Below are positions 60,687 to 64,000 of a stretch of DNA of 64,000 nucleotides, in pieces. The stretch is from Phaeodactylum tricornutum CCAP 1055/1 (Eukaryota > Bacillariophyta > Bacillariophyceae > Surirellales > Neidiaceae), in contig NC_011692.1 in NCBI RefSeq assembly GCF_000150955.2, forward strand, positions 310,001 through 374,000. The letters run 5' to 3'. Both the position numbers and the translations under genes were made by a program. The notes below the pieces were generated by a model. It saw only the letters and a list, made by a program, of their open reading frames with translations, was not told the origin of the DNA and ran no database searches. The stretch's first letter is position 1. Each line of letters opens with the position of its first letter.

Positions 60687-61370
60687 ATGATGAAGATGGC
60701 TGCGACTCGAGCAACGATTCGGCTGGGCCGCGCCCTTCGGCCCGTCCGGTCGGTCTCTCAAGCCATTCGCACGTCGACCTGTATTGCGACTACACAACAA
60801 AGTCTCATACCATCACTCGTGGTTCCCACAACCTCTTACCGAAGTATGGTGATGGTGACCCAAACCAAAGCGGATCACGGCTCGGGGGAGAACCTGGTTG
60901 CCTCCAACGACGACCAGAAGAAAAGTAGTCCCCACACGAGCTTACCAACGCCAACGACCGTACCAGCCGACGATACTCACCAATCGCAATTGCTGGTCAC
61001 CGATTCCTGCTGGAACCGTGTCCGCACCTTGGCGGCTCGCAAACAACAGAGTCTCGATGACGTCTATTTGCGCGTATTCGTCGACGCGGGGGGTTGTTCC
61101 GGATTCACCTACCAATTCGAATTGGACCAGGAAGCTCTCGCAGCGGATGACGTTGTCTTTGTGCAACCGCATAGCGACGGCAACGGTACCGCCCGCGTTG
61201 TGGTGGACGAAACCTCACTCAACTACATACGCGGATCTACCATTAATTACGTCCAGGAAATGATCAAGAGCAGCTTCGAGGTTCAGGAAAATCCACAGTC
61301 GGAATCGGCCTGTGGCTGCGGCAGTTCCTTTGCCCTCAAAAACTTTGCCGCCAACCCTGCTTTAGATTGA
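60687..61370 (+). CDS. Mitochondrial A-type Fe-S assembly protein (ISCA2-like)
   Basis: Single-exon 227-aa protein. The first 100 residues are basic and hydroxylated (MMKMAATRATIRLGRALRPV), typical of a mitochondrial presequence plus linker. The HesB/IscA domain spans about 105-215: LLVTDSCWNRVRTLAARK, LRVFVDAGGCSGFTYQFEL (first conserved Cys about 136), FVQPHSDGN, VVVDETSLNYIRGSTINYV, and the CGCGSSF pair (Cys about 209 and 211) that completes the three-Cys metal site. The protein binds iron or a Fe-S cluster and, in other eukaryotes, ISCA1/ISCA2 with IBA57 build 4Fe-4S clusters in the mitochondrion. ISCA2 rather than ISCA1 is favoured by sequence feel only. A second in-frame ATG (MKMAAT, one codon later) is equally possible. 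Confidence 0.88.
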   Translation: MMKMAATRATIRLGRALRPVRSVSQAIRTSTCIATTQQSLIPSLVVPTTSYRSMVMVTQTKADHGSGENLVASNDDQKKSSPHTSLPTPTTVPADDTHQSQLLVTDSCWNRVRTLAARKQQSLDDVYLRVFVDAGGCSGFTYQFELDQEALAADDVVFVQPHSDGNGTARVVVDETSLNYIRGSTINYVQEMIKSSFEVQENPQSESACGCGSSFALKNFAANPALD

Positions 61371-61537
61371 AAACTAGCTGAAAACCACAAAGCACAGCGT
61401 TTTACAAAAATCGATCCGCAATTCCTCCTAGATTTTGTGTACATATATCTTTTGTTGTTGCTATAGCTAGCTAGCTGATTGGGTCAAGTTAGTTACCCTT
61501 GTATAAAGGGTTCGTTGTTACGCAAGCTGCGGGTCGC

Positions 61538-63238
61538 CTATGACCGTGTCCGTGCGAAGCGCCCAACTATCCGTGCCGGCTCGCCATCACACACTTGGCT
61601 AGGACTCACAACTCCGTATCGGGTCAAGATATCGGATGCTTGCTGTAACAAGGCCAAGTCCTGTGGCAAAGCACGCTGCGATTGCGGATTCTCGAGTGTG
61701 CTCCGCAGCGGATCAAAGGCCTCGGAAAACTCGCGAGCCAGATTTCCGTCAGGCCGCACCACCGCATTGTTCAAGTGACACGGAACTACCCGTTGCATAT
61801 CCCCGAAGCGGGTCGTGACGCGATCAACCCATGCCAGGGTTGCCACGGGCTCGCGATCTAGAATCAGCTTGGTGAGAATAGGTGGACAAAACAATTTACC
61901 GTCTTGGGAGATAGCATCAAAACTAGGCACATCGACGGTATCGTCCTTCCAGCTCCAAGGATACAGGGTGTCGCCAGGAATAGCACCGGCTCCCAAATTC
62001 CGCATTGGGGATGGAACTTGTTGAGATTCCCGCAAGGCCTGTGATACGGTTTTGACTTCAATTTGCGAAGGGAAAAATACTAGTCCAAACTGAACCATAC
62101 GGCGCCAGCCCCTTTGGCGTGTTTCCGCATCGTCTGTTGCTAGTTCCATAGCATTATTTCGCGCGTGGAACAGAAGGGCGCGGGGATCCTCCTGGATAAT
62201 TGCAGGTGCGTCCTTGGTAACGGAACAAACAACATCGGTCACCAGGAGAGAATGTGTGGACTTGTGGTAGAATGCCGTTTCAGAGAAAGCACCAACCGAT
62301 TGAAAGTGAAATGGTCCCAGTGTTTCGAAATCAAAATCGTGGGCCCATTCAGGCAGTGAGTTTCTACTTCCGGAAGGGTTGATGGTAGTAGGCAATTCTT
62401 GAAGACGGTTGCTTCCTACTTGGGGCAGTCCATAGAAAGACAAAGGCAGGTTAAGGGGAAAGCTCCATTGCCCTGGTTGAACCCAGGCGCTAGCGTTGGG
62501 GTATTGTCGACAAAAGGAGCAAAAAGCAGCCTTGTGTTCGAGTGCCACTGTGCCCAAGACTATATGGCGGACAGGCCCGTGCTGGGCTTCTAGCGAGTGC
62601 ATATGCCGGAGCATCTCTGGGGTTGGTGCGACAGGATTGTACACCCACAGTCCACCGCCACTTGAATTTGAGAGTTTGACCACAATCTGCCGCACGGGAA
62701 CGTTGACGTTCACAATACCTTGAATCTGATCGTGCGTCCACATAAGGTTGGGAATCACTGTTTCTTGCAACGTTTTCCTTCTCGTTCGAGTACCCGCCAA
62801 CGGTAGTAAAGAAAAGGCTACCTTGCCGATTGGCCAGTAGGTGTCTTTCGTCAATGGCGGGGTTGGTACCAGATAACTAGGGGGTGTCACGGCTGAAGCG
62901 GGAGAAGTGGCGAGAACAGTAGAGGAGAAAAATGTCGTCGTCGTTGTTGCTGCAGTCAGAAAAAAACCACGACGGGTCCGACGCGACACTGTCCGAGCAA
63001 GTTGATCCCTCCGTTCGACAGCGCCTTCATCGGCAATATTCTGTAATTTTGAATGCAGACAGCTTCTGTCATTTTTAGACGGAACCCGATGTGAAAGCGA
63101 AACCGTGTACAACTCGTTTGAACTGTGAGTGGTGCCGACAAAGCCTAGGACTTCTCGTAACCGAGCAAGCAAACCAATCCAAAGAAGCAATCGAAAAGTA
63201 TATATTTGGCAGTGCTCCATTTCGGAACAAGAAATCAA
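61538..63238 (-). CDS. DUF4336 protein with thylakoid-lumen type presequence
   Basis: Single-exon frame of 566 aa; Met1 or Met7 (MEHCQIYTFRLLLWIG) may be used. The N-terminus carries a signal peptide (about 10-33) followed by LGFVG, resembling a diatom plastid cleavage site with Phe. A second targeting region follows: SRRTRRGFFLTAATTTTTFF (twin Arg then hydrophobic, about 85-110) and SPASAVTPP (Ala-x-Ala site), the pattern of Tat or Sec import into the thylakoid lumen. The mature part matches the DUF4336 pattern of plants and cyanobacteria: TYWPIGKVAFSLLP, VRQIVVKLSNSSGGGLWVYNP, HSLEAQHGPVRHIVLGTVAL, ALEHKAAFCSFCRQYP. Such proteins have a metallo-hydrolase-like look but no settled function. 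Targeting is inferred from sequence pattern. Confidence 0.8.
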   Translation of the reverse strand: MISCSEMEHCQIYTFRLLLWIGLLARLREVLGFVGTTHSSNELYTVSLSHRVPSKNDRSCLHSKLQNIADEGAVERRDQLARTVSRRTRRGFFLTAATTTTTFFSSTVLATSPASAVTPPSYLVPTPPLTKDTYWPIGKVAFSLLPLAGTRTRRKTLQETVIPNLMWTHDQIQGIVNVNVPVRQIVVKLSNSSGGGLWVYNPVAPTPEMLRHMHSLEAQHGPVRHIVLGTVALEHKAAFCSFCRQYPNASAWVQPGQWSFPLNLPLSFYGLPQVGSNRLQELPTTINPSGSRNSLPEWAHDFDFETLGPFHFQSVGAFSETAFYHKSTHSLLVTDVVCSVTKDAPAIIQEDPRALLFHARNNAMELATDDAETRQRGWRRMVQFGLVFFPSQIEVKTVSQALRESQQVPSPMRNLGAGAIPGDTLYPWSWKDDTVDVPSFDAISQDGKLFCPPILTKLILDREPVATLAWVDRVTTRFGDMQRVVPCHLNNAVVRPDGNLAREFSEAFDPLRSTLENPQSQRALPQDLALLQQASDILTRYGVVSPSQVCDGEPARIVGRFARTRS

Positions 63239-64000
63239 AAGTCAGCAAGAGTTTGCTTAATAAGTCTGCGTCCTTCCTTATTCAAAAGCTTCCAGCATGT
63301 ACAGGTGCCTGGAGAGCTTCAGTCAGCTTCGTAACGTCGGCATTCGGCTTTCTGTTACACATCACATTATGTCTCTGTTTCCCCGTACTAATGGAAGCGA
63401 AGGGATTCGAAGGGTAGGTAGGGTGGTGGTCGACGTTGGGAAGACACCCGATTCCAGAAAGCACAGTAGACTACCAACTACTATAGATAATGATGTTTGA
63501 CTGTGAGTATTCCCTACAAACCCAAAAGTAGGAGTAGGTACACAAAGTTCCGGATTCCTCATGAAGGAAAATCATCCCTACCTCTCTTTCTGTTTTGTTT
63601 TGTCATTGACCATCAATGAGCTCTACAATGGTCCAAGAAATTCAACTCTATTGGTCGGCATTGACAGTGAAACCAACAACGAGTCTAATCCCTTCAATGT
63701 GAGTGTGAAATATGGAAACTGTCGCTGGCGTCGAAAAATGGACAAAACGATAATCAGGATCGGACTCCGGTCGTCATATAGTAGCATCAAGCGAGAAATG
63801 TGGTTGCACAGCGTACCAAGTAACATACTTGTAAGATATATTACCAGAGATGCACTGTATGATAAGCTGGATTGCTGTGAGGCCGAACGGAAGATAGCAA
63901 CATGCTATCAACTACTGCGGTATCCTCCAGATTGACAATAATGTGCATGTAGAGTAGTTTGGAACTATTCATTAAAGGAACTGGGAGCGCAATGCTGGTT
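63239..64000. other. Gene-poor right end of window
   Basis: About 760 bp upstream of the DUF4336 gene. The longest open frame (63561-63935, plus strand, MKENHPYLSFCFVLSL, 124 codons) begins with a hydrophobic stretch but shows no domain, so I do not call it. It may be promoter DNA, or the start of a gene that continues beyond the window. Confidence 0.4.

Noticed and set aside
63561-63935. 124-codon frame at the right end
   Set aside because: Starts with a hydrophobic stretch but has no other signal of a gene; too weak to call.

Overview
The window looks like nuclear DNA of a unicellular photosynthetic eukaryote, most likely a pennate diatom of the Phaeodactylum type. This rests on several signs: genes packed on both strands at roughly one per 2.5-3 kb; few, short GT-AG introns (68-166 bp where I could place them); typical eukaryotic families (ABCA transporter, UBR and Hrd1 ubiquitin ligases, CHD remodeller, class I histone deacetylase, HSF and AP2 domains); plastid-type presequences; and a small protein carrying a GDNP...LSLGW motif that I associate with diatom-only proteins. 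The species name is inference. A run of 50 N (32398-32447) shows this is a draft assembly. I found no rRNA, convincing tRNA, CRISPR array, transposon or virus-derived element.

Layout. 0.7-2.4 kb: membrane-anchored FkbM-like methyltransferase (+). 2.6-8.95 kb: full-length two-cassette ABCA transporter (-, 7 exons, 1948 aa). 10.4-13.1 kb: family 3 glycoside hydrolase (+). 13.5-14.5 kb: RNase-inhibitor-type LRR protein (+). 14.8-22.4 kb: giant UBR-box/RING N-recognin (-, 3 exons, 2470 aa). 23.8-25.2 kb: START-like protein (+), whose last codons and 3' flank are tandemly duplicated (25199-25439). 25.5-26.8 kb: alpha/beta hydrolase (-). 27.1-28.8 kb: protein with an 8-residue GERLAERT repeat and C-terminal membrane segments (+). 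29.0-30.5 kb: two small genes (-). 31.1-32.7 kb: FHA-like gene with an in-frame TAG and an assembly gap (+).

34.4-49.1 kb is a run of transcription and chromatin genes: a Cys/His repeat zinc-finger protein (+); a gene (-, 3 exons, 616 aa) that joins an AT-hook, an HSF DNA-binding domain and a C-terminal AP2 domain; a CHD-type remodeller (+, 2395 aa); and a class I histone deacetylase (+, 2 exons, 426 aa). CHD and class I HDAC proteins share complexes such as NuRD in other eukaryotes, so their adjacency may be functional, but that is inference.

49.1-63.2 kb: plastid-targeted DUF1415 protein (-), Ser/Arg-rich disordered protein (+), Hrd1-like ER ubiquitin ligase (-), type II membrane glycosyltransferase (+), EamA/DMT transporter (-), mitochondrial ISCA-type Fe-S assembly protein (+), and a DUF4336 protein with a thylakoid-lumen type presequence (-). 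Most neighbours are convergent or divergent pairs. Convergent stops lie as little as 33 bp apart, and divergent starts are separated by 0.3-1.5 kb that must hold both promoters. The best candidates for something undescribed are the HSF-AP2 chimera, the octapeptide-repeat membrane protein and the duplicated gene tail.
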